A stretch of 36,901 bases of DNA from Candidatus Woesearchaeota archaeon (GCA_028818155.1 JAPPOH010000011.1:1-36901), one strand, 5' to 3'. Shown: positions 30,584 to 36,901, counted from the first letter of the stretch. Made by a program: numbers and translations. Notes: generated by a model from the letters alone, not told the origin.

Positions 30584-30632
30584 GTTTCGCGAGACTATCG
30601 TGCTGGGAAGATTGCTTCGAAGAATCCATTTT

Positions 30633-32474
30633 TTACATTATTTCTCGATAATGGTCGATCCATCTTCCTTCTTGTCTGCACAGATCAGATTCTTTTGGAA
30701 GGTACTCGAACGATGGAAGCTTCTGCCCTGCGAGGAGTGCTGGCCAGAGTTGCAGAAGGTCATGATATTCTGCTCGAATGAGTGGATCTGTTGTCCGGTT
30801 CACCTCTAAGTAATCTTGCATTGTGGGGTGTTCTATATGTTGGGTTGCACGAAATGCGTTATCTGCTAGCATGCTTCCAACAACTGAACGAAGGGCAAGC
30901 CTATCTACATCTATTTGTTGGCCTGGTTGCAGGCAGAGGAGTTCGTTGTCGATCGCTTCAGTCATGGCAGCTTTCAAGATTTTGTATGCTGCTTGATCGT
31001 GGTTTGGTCTCACGTTGTGCTTACCAACATTTTTGAATCCATCAAGTCTCTTGTAGATGCCGAGTTGTTGCTGATTGAATCTGTTGCGCTCGCTAGGGTT
31101 GTAGAACCTCTCGTAGTCTCGGAGCGAATCGAAAGAAGGATACACTCCATCTTCAGCGTACAGGTGATTCGTTGCACGTTCGTACTGAAGGATTAATTGA
31201 AAAAGAACACTGTCTTCGGGGATGATATAGCTACTCTTTCGCAAAGAGCCATCGTCTATCTCTGGAACATGACTCACATCTGTTGCTGCTCGCTGGGAGA
31301 TCGCTGTGGTGGGAACTTCAGGTGTTGTATCGAGCGAGAAAAAGAATGATGCTCCTCCGATTGCTATAGCTGCCAGCCCTGTCACAACAAGCAAAGAATT
31401 TCGCCCTGCTTCCTTTTCTTGCTGTAATTTTTCCTGTATGATTTCGTTGCTTCTGCGAAGACTATTCACCTCATAGTATTGATGAATTCCTGTATCCGCA
31501 AATTTTATTGCTTTATCCATAGCTCCAAGAAATTCTTGAGGATTCGGTCGTTCTTCAGGCAAGTACGCAAGTCCATCAAAAAAAGCAGCTTCTAAATCCT
31601 CAAATTTCATATCTCTTGGTATCATATCTAATGATTTTCTACGAAGTGTTTCATGCTCTTCACGAGAAAGATCTTTGAGTCGCTCACGAAGTCGCTGGCT
31701 TGAATCATCAATAGGAATTGCTTCTTGTTCATACACTCGCGGATCAATGCCAAGTTCTTCCATAACAGGCTCGTGGTACCATTTTCCTGTAACGAACCTG
31801 ATACCCATTGCAGTAACTTGTGCAACATCATCCTGTGGTGTATAATGAAATCTGGAGTCCCTATGTACCACATTCCATGGCATAGTCAGCGGACTCCCAA
31901 ACCCTGGAGGCTCATGTTTAACTTGATCAATATTGCATGACAAGCCGAAATCAATTGAGAGAATCCTTTCCTCTATACTTTGCCCTTCCGAACCTTCTTG
32001 TATGATCATGTTTCTTGGAAGATTATCCCTATCGACCAAGTCTAACCCATGAACGAAATCTATGTGTGTTGCTGCTGCTCTTGTCATACCCATCCGCTCA
32101 AAAATCGAAACTTGCTTGAATTCTGGTTGCGATATGAAGTATTGCACATCGTACAACCCTCTTGGCTCCCAAATAAAGCGCGTACCAACAGTATCGTCCA
32201 TGAGTCTTGCATGAGCAGTTCTCGTACCTTGCACCTCATTACCGAAGAGTGTAGCTGCCGCATACATGTAATCTCGACTCCACCCATTCGCTTTACGTCT
32301 CTCTCCTATCCTACTATCTGGAAGATAACGCTTCGCAGCCCAACGGGTCACGACTCCATCACCAAGATTCTGGATAAAAATCCCTCCATACCCCCAGTTC
32401 CCTTCGAATGAAGTTTCGAGCTTCCAATTCATCTTGATAGGTGTGAGTTCTTCTTCTGTGCTAGCTGGCACCAT
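30633..32474 (-). CDS. Receptor-type Ser/Thr protein kinase, eukaryotic-like
   Basis: 613 residues. Kinase landmarks occur in order: a glycine-loop-like GNWGYGG (25-31), K48 in RWAAKRY, E80 as a possible helix-C Glu, a catalytic loop DRDNLPRN (148-155) replacing the usual HRDxKPxN with its Asp and Asn kept, DFG at 175-177, and a helix-F-like DDVAQVTAMGIRFVTGK plus a terminal YLPEERPNPQEFLGAM. A coiled stretch (about 338-358) leads to one membrane helix (361-380) and an outer domain of about 230 residues. This matches PknB-like topology: kinase inside, sensor outside. The activation loop appears shortened and lacks an obvious APE. The outer domain is helical (YERFYNPSERNRFNQQQLG) and unidentified. 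It may sense a surface event, such as cell contact. Confidence 0.85.
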   Translation of the reverse strand: MVPASTEEELTPIKMNWKLETSFEGNWGYGGIFIQNLGDGVVTRWAAKRYLPDSRIGERRKANGWSRDYMYAAATLFGNEVQGTRTAHARLMDDTVGTRFIWEPRGLYDVQYFISQPEFKQVSIFERMGMTRAAATHIDFVHGLDLVDRDNLPRNMIIQEGSEGQSIEERILSIDFGLSCNIDQVKHEPPGFGSPLTMPWNVVHRDSRFHYTPQDDVAQVTAMGIRFVTGKWYHEPVMEELGIDPRVYEQEAIPIDDSSQRLRERLKDLSREEHETLRRKSLDMIPRDMKFEDLEAAFFDGLAYLPEERPNPQEFLGAMDKAIKFADTGIHQYYEVNSLRRSNEIIQEKLQQEKEAGRNSLLVVTGLAAIAIGGASFFFSLDTTPEVPTTAISQRAATDVSHVPEIDDGSLRKSSYIIPEDSVLFQLILQYERATNHLYAEDGVYPSFDSLRDYERFYNPSERNRFNQQQLGIYKRLDGFKNVGKHNVRPNHDQAAYKILKAAMTEAIDNELLCLQPGQQIDVDRLALRSVVGSMLADNAFRATQHIEHPTMQDYLEVNRTTDPLIRAEYHDLLQLWPALLAGQKLPSFEYLPKESDLCRQEGRWIDHYREIM

Positions 32475-32502
32475 AAAATTGAGGATCCACTCGATAGTAA
32501 TA

Positions 32503-32513
32503 AATATATTGCT
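32503..32513 (-). promoter_or_regulatory. TATA box for the kinase
   Basis: ATATATTTATT on the minus strand, about 30 nt before the ATG at 32474. Confidence 0.4.
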
Positions 32514-32530
32514 TTTTTCTCATATTACAA

Positions 32531-32542
32531 TATTGATATACA
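32531..32542 (+). promoter_or_regulatory. TATA box for the AbrB-PhoU regulator
   Basis: An A/T-rich ATTGATATACAT element about 22-26 nt before the ATGs at 32558 and 32564. It lies back to back with the kinase promoter in an 84-bp divergent region. Confidence 0.4.
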
Positions 32543-32557
32543 TATGGGTTGTGTACA

Positions 32558-33466
32558 ATGGTTATGAAGCGAACACTCATCAAACAGGGCCACAGTGGCT
32601 ACACCATCTATCTACCGAAAAAATGGGTGGAGCTGAGCAACTTATCTGCTGGAGATAAAATAGATGTGCAAGAATTCGGGAGAAATCTTGTTGTGAAAAC
32701 CAGAGAGGAAAGAGAATTAACGCTCGACATGAGAAACATACACCATAACTTCAAAAATATCATTGTTCAGACGTTCCGAACAGGCACACACAAATTAACG
32801 TTGCAACATGTAAAAGAAAAACACCATAAGATCATAGAACGAGTTTCGAATGAACTGCTTCCCAATGTTGTTGCTGAATTCTCTAAAGACACGTGCGTAC
32901 TGCGAGCAATCGTGACACACGTATCGATAAAAATTGATATGCTGCTACGAAAACTCTTTTTCGTTATTACTGAAACACGAGATATTACAGAGAATTTTTT
33001 GCATGGAAAAGAAAAAAACTTAGAGGGTATACGAAACATGCGAAAGCAAGCGGATATACTCATTACAAACTGCAAATCTGCGATATACAGCAGCGAGACT
33101 GGAAAAAATAGAATTTTTTATTGGGAATTTTTGACACTCTTATCATTTTTGCACCACGAGTACCAATATCTTTGTGAGCAAACACATGGGAAAGCGTCCA
33201 AACCAGTTCTTGAAATGTTTGCGATAACAGATATGTATATGAACCACCTGAAGAAGGGTTTTCTTGAGCGATCACAGCAGCATCTTGACAAGATAAAGAA
33301 AATGAAAAAATCTGTGTTGTACGGAAAATGCTACGAGATACTCGACAAAGGGAAAAAGAATGATATGCGGCAGCTCTGCCACTTACGTGAAATTATTCGT
33401 CTCGCGCATATCGCGATGAACACTGTGGTGGCGATTGTACTGAATGAGAAAAGCAATATGAGATGA
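32558..33466 (+). CDS. AbrB-like DNA-binding domain fused to a PhoU-type domain
   Basis: 302 residues from 32558; an ATG two codons later is equally plausible. The head KRTLIKQGHSGYTIYLPKKW with LSAGDKIDVQEF is an AbrB/SpoVT swapped-hairpin DNA-binding domain. The remainder is all helical (VSIKIDMLLRKLFFVITETR; LREIIRLAHIAMNTVVAIVLN) in the style of PhoU, the family that links phosphate uptake to regulation. Archaeal fusions of this kind are annotated as phosphate uptake regulators. No phosphate transporter is in the window, so its target is unknown. A T-run after the stop (about 33475-33482) could end transcription. Confidence 0.85.
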   Translation: MVMKRTLIKQGHSGYTIYLPKKWVELSNLSAGDKIDVQEFGRNLVVKTREERELTLDMRNIHHNFKNIIVQTFRTGTHKLTLQHVKEKHHKIIERVSNELLPNVVAEFSKDTCVLRAIVTHVSIKIDMLLRKLFFVITETRDITENFLHGKEKNLEGIRNMRKQADILITNCKSAIYSSETGKNRIFYWEFLTLLSFLHHEYQYLCEQTHGKASKPVLEMFAITDMYMNHLKKGFLERSQQHLDKIKKMKKSVLYGKCYEILDKGKKNDMRQLCHLREIIRLAHIAMNTVVAIVLNEKSNMR

Positions 33467-33520
33467 TATTACAACTTTTTTCTCGAGGAGACGACTCCAA
33501 CTATCATTGGAGGTATTATT

Positions 33521-33886
33521 ATGAAAGGAAAATTGTTACTTGGAATGTGTATAGCACTTCTGCTTTTGGGCTCATATCAAGTCGCTGCAAATGAAGACTA
33601 CACCGTTTTGGATGAATGCGTCTATGCTAAGGCAGAGGGCAGAGCTATTTGTCTCGAAGATGGTGCACCTCGAACATTTGAGAACTGTGATGAAGACGGA
33701 CAACAGCTGCAGTGTGACACTGAAGGCGGACAACCTTTACCTGGAACAAATGGAAGAACAGGATTTTGTGTTTGGACAGATGCTGGAGATCCAGAAGTTC
33801 CTGGAGGAGTTGCCATTTGTATGTACGATCCTGAAGAGGACGAATGCGAACCGGGAGAACCGATGTGTGATCCTGCACAGTATTAA
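33521..33886 (+). CDS. Small secreted Cys-rich acidic protein
   Basis: 121 residues with a strong ribosome site (GGAGGT, about 7 nt before the ATG) and a signal peptide (MKGKLLLGMCIALLLLGSYQ, cleaved near AAN). The mature part is acidic and has eight Cys (DECVYAKAEGRAICLED, FENCDEDGQQLQCDTE, GFCVW, AICMYD, DECEPGEPMCDP), probably forming disulfides outside the cell. No enzymatic motif or family recognised. Its stop overlaps the stop of the convergent sulfur-carrier gene by a few bases. Confidence 0.82.
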   Translation: MKGKLLLGMCIALLLLGSYQVAANEDYTVLDECVYAKAEGRAICLEDGAPRTFENCDEDGQQLQCDTEGGQPLPGTNGRTGFCVWTDAGDPEVPGGVAICMYDPEEDECEPGEPMCDPAQY

Positions 33887-34074
33887 CCACCACTAATTAC
33901 AGACAATAACTCTATTTTTTTTGCTTTTATTTCATCTTCCTCTGTAATTAATGTGCCGTCTGCGACGATCAACACAGTCTCTGGGTTCACGTCGATTTTC
34001 TCGAGGAGCTCTTTTGCCGTGCCTGTAAACTCTAGTTCGAGCCGTTTCTGTTCTTTTTCGATGAAAACTTCCAT
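33883..34074 (-). CDS. Ubiquitin-like sulfur carrier, ThiS/MoaD/SAMP family
   Basis: 63 residues. Ubiquitin-like beta-grasp proteins ending in Gly-Gly carry sulfur as a thiocarboxylate for tRNA thiolation, thiamin or molybdopterin synthesis; some archaeal ones also modify proteins. The strand pattern (MEVFIEKEQKRLELEF, TAKELLEKID, ETVLIVADGTLI, KIELLSVISGG) and the C-terminal SGG are all present. No ThiF/E1-like activating enzyme is in the window. The likely user is the NcsA/TtuA enzyme encoded at 26555-27421. A TATA element at 34099-34110 sits about 28 nt before the ATG on the minus strand. Confidence 0.85.
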   Translation of the reverse strand: MEVFIEKEQKRLELEFTGTAKELLEKIDVNPETVLIVADGTLITEEDEIKAKKIELLSVISGG

Positions 34075-34098
34075 GTTGACAGCAGAAATCAGGCACTA

Positions 34099-34111
34099 GC
34101 TTTATATATTT
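34099..34111. promoter_or_regulatory. TATA region serving both the sulfur carrier and the leader RNA
   Basis: The A/T-rich block GCTTTATATATTT reads as a TATA box on both strands: about 28 nt before the sulfur-carrier ATG (minus), and about 25-28 nt before the first stem of the structured leader (plus). Confidence 0.5.
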
Positions 34112-34127
34112 CCTAGACAAAACCCTA

Positions 34128-34270
34128 GCATGCAGAGACTGGATAGGTGGAATGTGAAGACGCACCTATTCAGCGCGCTATGCATTATTTGCATGCGCTC
34201 TGCCTAAATACGCGAAAGCGGAACGGGCGGAGGGCAAGGCTTTCTCGTTCGTTCTGCGGAGGAACAAAAA
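34128..34270 (+). ncRNA. Candidate structured 5' leader (three-way junction) of the zinc-ribbon gene
   Basis: By hand folding: P1 pairs GCAGAG (34132-34137) with CTCTGC (34198-34203). P2 pairs 34139-34149 with 34163-34173 (11 pairs, one G-U). P3 pairs 34174-34176 with 34195-34197 and 34180-34184 with 34190-34194, with loop TTATT and a 3-nt bulge. After it come CGC-GAAA-GCG (34211-34220), then GAACG (34221-34225), which can pair with CGTTC (34246-34250). GTTC (34251-34254) can pair with GAAC (34262-34265), placing most of the GGAGG ribosome site in the loop. The promoter position fits transcription from about 34128. It does not match any riboswitch class I know. It may be a regulatory leader or an independent small RNA. 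Confidence 0.5.
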
Positions 34271-34591
34271 ATGAACTGTGTAGTATGTGAAGAGGTTATC
34301 ACCAACCCGGTTTGTCCGTGCTGCTTGCACGAAGGTGTCGGCCAGTGGCTCTCTGAGCGAGGACAAACGAAGATCGCTACCCAAGTAGAGTGGGTGCCGC
34401 ACACGACGGGCGATACGCATTGCATTAAGTGCGATCAGGGCATGGGGATCTGTTCATACTGCTACATGGGAGAGATGTTTGACGTTGTGAAGCAACAACC
34501 AGCGCTCATCAAGGAGTTCTTAACGTTCTTCAACTTTGACTTAGAGCATCTTGGTTGGGAGCAAGAGGCGCGGGCCTATTTGGGAGAATGA
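34271..34591 (+). CDS. Small Cys-rich zinc-binding protein
   Basis: 106 residues; the GGAGG site is 8-9 nt before the ATG. Two Cys clusters are visible: CVVCEEVITNPVCPCC near the start and CIKCDQGMGICSYCY in the middle, which could hold two zinc ions. A helical C-terminal part (KEFLTFFNFDLEHLGWEQEA) follows. Similar proteins of unknown role occur in other archaea, from memory rather than a search. The unusually long leader upstream suggests control at the RNA level, for example by metal, but no ligand can be named. The stop overlaps the ATG of a tiny ORF (ATGA). Confidence 0.8.
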   Translation: MNCVVCEEVITNPVCPCCLHEGVGQWLSERGQTKIATQVEWVPHTTGDTHCIKCDQGMGICSYCYMGEMFDVVKQQPALIKEFLTFFNFDLEHLGWEQEARAYLGE

Positions 34592-34665
34592 CTGCGCAAG
34601 AAATGCTCGAGGAGTTTCAGCAACGACAACGATTGAAACTGTGGGGTTGGTATGGAAAAACCTGA
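34588..34665 (+). CDS. Possible 25-residue ORF overlapping the zinc-binding gene
   Basis: ATGA overlap with the previous stop; peptide MTAQEMLEEFQQRQRLKLW then GWYGKT. The tight coupling suggests translation but the length gives little statistical support. Confidence 0.35.
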   Translation: MTAQEMLEEFQQRQRLKLWGWYGKT

Positions 34666-34714
34666 GTATGTTGAATGGGTCAGAAGACTGCATGAGAAGA
34701 TTGAGAACGAGTAG
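34652..34714 (+). CDS. Possible 20-residue ORF in the same chain
   Basis: Peptide MEKPEYVEWVRRLHEKIENE, overlapping the previous tiny ORF by 14 bp. Its last part is repeated in degenerate form at 35750-35779, which suggests it was once part of a recognisable unit. Confidence 0.3.
   Translation: MEKPEYVEWVRRLHEKIENE
34683..34698 (+). repeat. Direct repeat, left copy, flanking the MNT-HEPN module
   Basis: Sixteen bases, GAAGACTGCATGAGAA, identical to 35748-35763, with weaker similarity for about 15 more bases downstream. Confidence 0.65.
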
Positions 34715-34747
34715 TGGTTCTCAAAAAAATCATATGGTTTTCAAAAA
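34715..34747 (+). promoter_or_regulatory. Direct-repeat operator candidate before the MNT-HEPN promoter
   Basis: TGGTTCTCAAAAA (34715-34727) and TGGTTTTCAAAAA (34735-34747) differ at one base and start 20 bp apart, about two helical turns, immediately upstream of the TATA box. The winged-helix part of the downstream antitoxin could bind here. Confidence 0.5.
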
Positions 34748-34757
34748 GTTTATATAG
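34748..34757 (+). promoter_or_regulatory. TATA box for the MNT-HEPN operon
   Basis: AGTTTATATAG-type element, about 26 nt before the ATG at 34779; predicts a leaderless mRNA. Confidence 0.6.
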
Positions 34758-34778
34758 TTTCGAACGTTACCACACTGT

Positions 34779-35351
34779 ATGAAGACCCTGCAAGGAGAAG
34801 AAGTATCATTGAATGAAGCGTATGAGAAGACACTCACCTGGTTCTTTTCCTACCCGACGATTGCAATGAGTTTAAGTGACCTTGTGGAAGAAATCGATGT
34901 CTCGAAGACAACAGCCAATAAAATTGTTACACAGCTCGTTGCTGAAGACTTTCTACGAAAGGAGATTCTTGGAAGAACATGGCGAATTACATGCAATCAA
35001 CATCACCCGTACAATACGAAAAAGAAGATCCCCCATAATCTCCATGCCATTTATGCAAGTAATATTGTTGATTTTGTAAGAGATGCTGTTCCGCATGCAC
35101 AAGCAATCATTCTCTTCGGAAGTTACAGAAAAGGAGATGATACTGAAAAGAGTGATATTGATATTGCTGTGGAAGTTGCGGATAATAACTCAGTTGAAAT
35201 AGTGAAAATAGGTGTGCTTGAAAAAATTGGATATAGAAAAAACATCGACATAAATGTTCACATATTTTCTCGTAATAACATTGATCTCAATCTTTTTGCA
35301 AGTATCGCAAACGGTATTGTTCTCGACGGATTTCTTGAGGTGCGACCATGA
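34779..35351 (+). CDS. MNT nucleotidyltransferase with N-terminal winged helix (antitoxin)
   Basis: 190 residues. Residues about 15-75 form a winged-helix DNA-binding domain (MSLSDLVEEIDVSKTTANKIV then an RTWRITCN wing). The second half is a minimal nucleotidyltransferase with G114-S115-(x9)-S125-D126-I-D128 (GSYRKGDDTEKSDIDIAVE). In known MntA-HepT pairs the MNT protein neutralises the HEPN toxin by adding AMP to a Tyr near its active site. The helix-turn-helix fusion would allow it also to repress its own operon. The stop overlaps the next start as ATGA. Confidence 0.9.
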   Translation: MKTLQGEEVSLNEAYEKTLTWFFSYPTIAMSLSDLVEEIDVSKTTANKIVTQLVAEDFLRKEILGRTWRITCNQHHPYNTKKKIPHNLHAIYASNIVDFVRDAVPHAQAIILFGSYRKGDDTEKSDIDIAVEVADNNSVEIVKIGVLEKIGYRKNIDINVHIFSRNNIDLNLFASIANGIVLDGFLEVRP

Positions 35352-35725
35352 GAGAGAAACAACCTGACAAAAAGAATGCACGAAGTATGCTTGAAGCAGC
35401 GAATCGCGATATGCGATATACTCTCTCACTTGAAGTATCTGAAGATGCAGCTGCAACTATTGCGAGAAACATCTATGAATGCTTCCGGATGCTCGAGAAC
35501 GCGCTGCTTATGGGAAGAGGAGTGGTTGCTGATGATCATATCGAGCAAATTCGTGCACTCCTCGTTCTGGACGTGGAAACATCTCGACCTCTAGGAGCGA
35601 TTGAGAAACTGAGGAAATTGCGACACAATGTGAATTACAATGGATACACGCCAACGATGGCGGAAGTGCATGACGCACTCGACGTAGCGAACGCATGTTT
35701 CCATCCACTCAGCAAGCAGATTTAG
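35348..35725 (+). CDS. HEPN-domain protein (toxin of the MNT-HEPN pair)
   Basis: 125 residues, all helical, translationally coupled to the MNT gene. HEPN toxins are RNases with an R-x4-6-H motif; here the motif region is KLRKLRHNVNYNGY with R92/H93 and Y97 or Y100 as possible AMP-acceptor Tyr. The exact spacing differs from the canonical R-x4-H-x-Y form of HepT, so whether it is a nuclease is uncertain. A HEPN partner with MNT is the usual gene order (antitoxin first here). Confidence 0.82.
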   Translation: MREKQPDKKNARSMLEAANRDMRYTLSLEVSEDAAATIARNIYECFRMLENALLMGRGVVADDHIEQIRALLVLDVETSRPLGAIEKLRKLRHNVNYNGYTPTMAEVHDALDVANACFHPLSKQI

Positions 35726-35747
35726 AACGAGCTCACACGTTATCCGT

Positions 35748-35779
35748 GAAGACTGCATGAGAAAATTAGCGATGAGTGA
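35748..35779 (+). repeat. Direct repeat, right copy, with a remnant of the 20-residue ORF
   Basis: Positions 35748-35763 repeat the left copy exactly; reading on gives RLHEKISDE then a stop, close to the RLHEKIENE end of the ORF at 34652-34714. An in-frame stop directly precedes it. It overlaps the 3' end of the next minus-strand gene. Confidence 0.55.
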
Positions 35780-36098
35780 GCCCCTCGTACGCTGAGCAAG
35801 CTGCCCAGGAAGGGGCAATATTATGTTGTGGTGTATGTGGTTCTACAAAGAATCGCTCCCCGCCGACAGAAAGTACGTGGCTGCCCAAAGCTTCTGTTGC
35901 CGTAACGCTTCGAGGATTGAATGTCTCGGGATCCTGGCCGAGCGAGATGGCTAAGTACTCAGCAAGAGCCCTTGGTGTTCCTGTTCTTTTCTTTTCAAGG
36001 TAGTGCCCGAATCGCAGCTCATCGCTTGTTCCAACACCGAGAACGCGCGCCATTACGGCACCTTGTGAGATTTTTGCTGTTATGATTCTGCGCATCAT
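35766..36098 (-). CDS. Protein of unknown function
   Basis: 110 residues; ATG at 36098, with an adjacent ATG at 36095. A TATA-like GTTTAAAAG lies about 25 nt upstream. Visible features are MARVLGVGTSDELRFGHYL, RALAEYLAISLG and a C-terminal VLSVGGERFFVEPHTPQ. No membrane helix, metal cluster or known domain was recognised. It is convergent with the HEPN gene and divergent from TBP. Confidence 0.6.
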   Translation of the reverse strand: MMRRIITAKISQGAVMARVLGVGTSDELRFGHYLEKKRTGTPRALAEYLAISLGQDPETFNPRSVTATEALGSHVLSVGGERFFVEPHTPQHNIAPSWAACSAYEGLTHR

Positions 36099-36117
36099 GT
36101 TGGGCTTTCCTTCCTTC

Positions 36118-36126
36118 TTTTAAACA
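36118..36126 (-). promoter_or_regulatory. TATA-like element for the gene at 36098
   Basis: GTTTAAAAG on the minus strand, about 24 nt before the ATG at 36098. Confidence 0.4.
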
Positions 36127-36215
36127 TATTTTTTCCTTATAGAAATAATATTTTTCTCGTTTAAATAAAAGGAGAGTGACCAATCCATGTATATTTTGGT
36201 ACTTTCTTTAAAATA

Positions 36216-36238
36216 TTTATAAATACCTTTATAAAGAA
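36216..36238 (+). promoter_or_regulatory. Paired TATA elements before the TBP gene
   Basis: TTTATAAATA (36217-36226) and CCTTTATAAAG (36228-36238) lie in tandem 36-57 nt before the ATG at 36274. A GGGGGT ribosome site (36262-36267) follows, so this mRNA has a leader unlike most others here. Two TATA boxes could let TBP regulate itself. Confidence 0.5.
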
Positions 36239-36273
36239 AGCTCGGATTCCATTTATTAATTGGGGGTTGACCT

Positions 36274-36819
36274 ATGGTTGACGAAAATGCAATTCAAATA
36301 GTAAATATTGTCGTTTCAACGAGTTTAGAGCATGACGTTCCATTAGAAAAGATGGCTGCAGTCTTGCCAAACACAGAATACAATCCAGAACAGTTCCCTG
36401 GCCTTGTGATTAGGATCAAGGAACCAAAGACCTCTGCACTGATTTTCAGCTCAGGGAAGGTCGTTTGTACGGGTGCACGAACACTCGAGAAAGTTGATCA
36501 GAGCATGGATAAAATTATCGAGTCTCTGAAGCGCATCAATATTGATCTGAAAGACTTCAAACCAAAGATTACCGTGCAAAACGTTGTTGCATCCGGTTCC
36601 ATTGGTATGGATCTCAACTTGAACAAGCTGGCGATGAAGCTCGACAACACAGAATACGAACCGGAACAATTCCCTGGTTTAGTCTATAAACTGCAGCAGC
36701 TGAACGCAACATTCTTGCTGTTCTCAAACGGAAAGATCGTCTGTACTGGAACGAAGAGCAAGGACGAAGTGATGTCTGCGGTTGAGAAGCTTATTGACAT
36801 CCTGAAGGGTGTGTTGTAA
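36274..36819 (+). CDS. tbp: TATA-binding protein
   Basis: 181 residues with the two-fold repeat of TBP. Each half carries the diagnostic strand series: IQIVNIVVSTSLEHDVPLEK, NTEYNPEQFPGLVIRIKEPK and ALIFSSGKVVCTGARTLEK in the first; ITVQNVVASGSIGMDLNLNK, NTEYEPEQFPGLVYKL and FLLFSNGKIVCTGTKSKDE in the second. TBP binds the TATA box and starts assembly of the archaeal transcription complex with TFB. The two halves are closely similar to each other, as usual for archaeal TBP. There is no acidic C-terminal tail. A CTTCTTTTTT tract right after the stop fits a terminator. Confidence 0.97.
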   Translation: MVDENAIQIVNIVVSTSLEHDVPLEKMAAVLPNTEYNPEQFPGLVIRIKEPKTSALIFSSGKVVCTGARTLEKVDQSMDKIIESLKRINIDLKDFKPKITVQNVVASGSIGMDLNLNKLAMKLDNTEYEPEQFPGLVYKLQQLNATFLLFSNGKIVCTGTKSKDEVMSAVEKLIDILKGVL

Positions 36820-36822
36820 GCA

Positions 36823-36835
36823 CCTTCTTTTTTCT
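36823..36835 (+). terminator. T-rich terminator after TBP
   Basis: CCTTCTTTTTTCT directly after the TBP stop; archaeal RNA polymerase stops at oligo-T tracts. Confidence 0.5.
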
Positions 36836-36842
36836 ATGTCGA

Positions 36843-36901
36843 TCATTGCGCTGAGTTTAACAGGTACTTGTGGTCGTTTCCCGTCAACACGCCGTACGTA
36901 G
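36843..36901 (-). CDS. Possible C-terminal end of a gene entering from the right
   Basis: The minus strand from the window edge reads TYGVLTGNDHKYLLNSAQ then TGA without a stop, which looks like a natural protein end. It is too short to identify and could be chance. A 21-codon plus-strand ORF over the same bases (36836-36901) looks less protein-like. Confidence 0.3.
   Translation of the reverse strand, partial: TYGVLTGNDHKYLLNSAQ

Noticed and set aside
34128..34270. tRNA, TPP or fluoride riboswitch in the leader
   Set aside because: There is no T-loop GTTC-RA signature in a cloverleaf, and the conserved TPP (CUGAGA, GGAUAAUACC) and fluoride-type sequences are absent.
36836..36901. 21-codon plus-strand ORF ending exactly at the window edge
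   Set aside because: It starts at the T-tract after TBP and has no ribosome site; the coincidence with the edge has no meaning.

Overview
The window looks like part of the chromosome of a DPANN archaeon, most likely from the Woesearchaeota/Pacearchaeota side; the lineage is an inference from protein style, not a tree. Direct archaeal markers are a TATA-binding protein (36274-36819), an RNase P Rpp30/Rnp3 subunit (24925-25473), an AbrB-PhoU regulator, an NcsA/TtuA-type tRNA thiolase with a possible ubiquitin-like sulfur carrier (33883-34074), and many genes whose TATA box lies about 25 nt before the start codon (leaderless style).

Region 1 (100-582): a RimJ/RimL-like acetyltransferase. Region 2 (685-21060, minus strand): the main feature, an apparent single operon of 19 genes over about 20.4 kb, joined mostly by ATGA/GTGA stop-start overlaps. 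It opens with two large secreted Cys-rich proteins and continues with about 16 proteins that each have one N-terminal membrane segment, mostly preceded by a class III (prepilin-like) K/R-G/A-(Q/E/other) motif. It ends with a 1126-residue membrane-anchored protein carrying an amidase-2-like region, an M23 endopeptidase domain and a lytic transglycosylase domain. Three of the genes encode 44-45-residue membrane proteins that are easily missed. No secretion ATPase, pilus platform or conjugation gene is in the window. I infer a cell-surface assembly whose terminal protein acts on peptidoglycan, a polymer archaea lack, so the target would be a bacterial host, prey or competitor.

Region 3 (21148-24846): a helical protein divergent from the operon, another RGGQ-type surface protein, a protein of unknown function, a bacterial-type S4/RsuA pseudouridine synthase and an orphan ribbon-helix-helix (RHH) regulator with an operator-like inverted repeat. 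Region 4 (24925-27421): Rpp30, a small unknown protein, an RHH antitoxin with a 10-bp-arm palindrome over its start, a convergently overlapping PIN toxin, and NcsA. Two copies of a roughly 60-bp element lie in inverted orientation around this section.

Region 5 (27472-32474): a large LamG-like secreted protein and a receptor-type Ser/Thr kinase, both minus strand. Region 6 (32558-36901): AbrB-PhoU regulator, small secreted Cys-rich protein, ThiS/SAMP-like protein, a zinc-ribbon-like protein with a long structured leader (three-way junction starting about 25 nt after a TATA box), tiny ORFs, an MNT-HEPN toxin-antitoxin pair between 16-bp direct repeats, an unknown protein and TBP. No tRNA, rRNA, CRISPR array or transposase was recognised.
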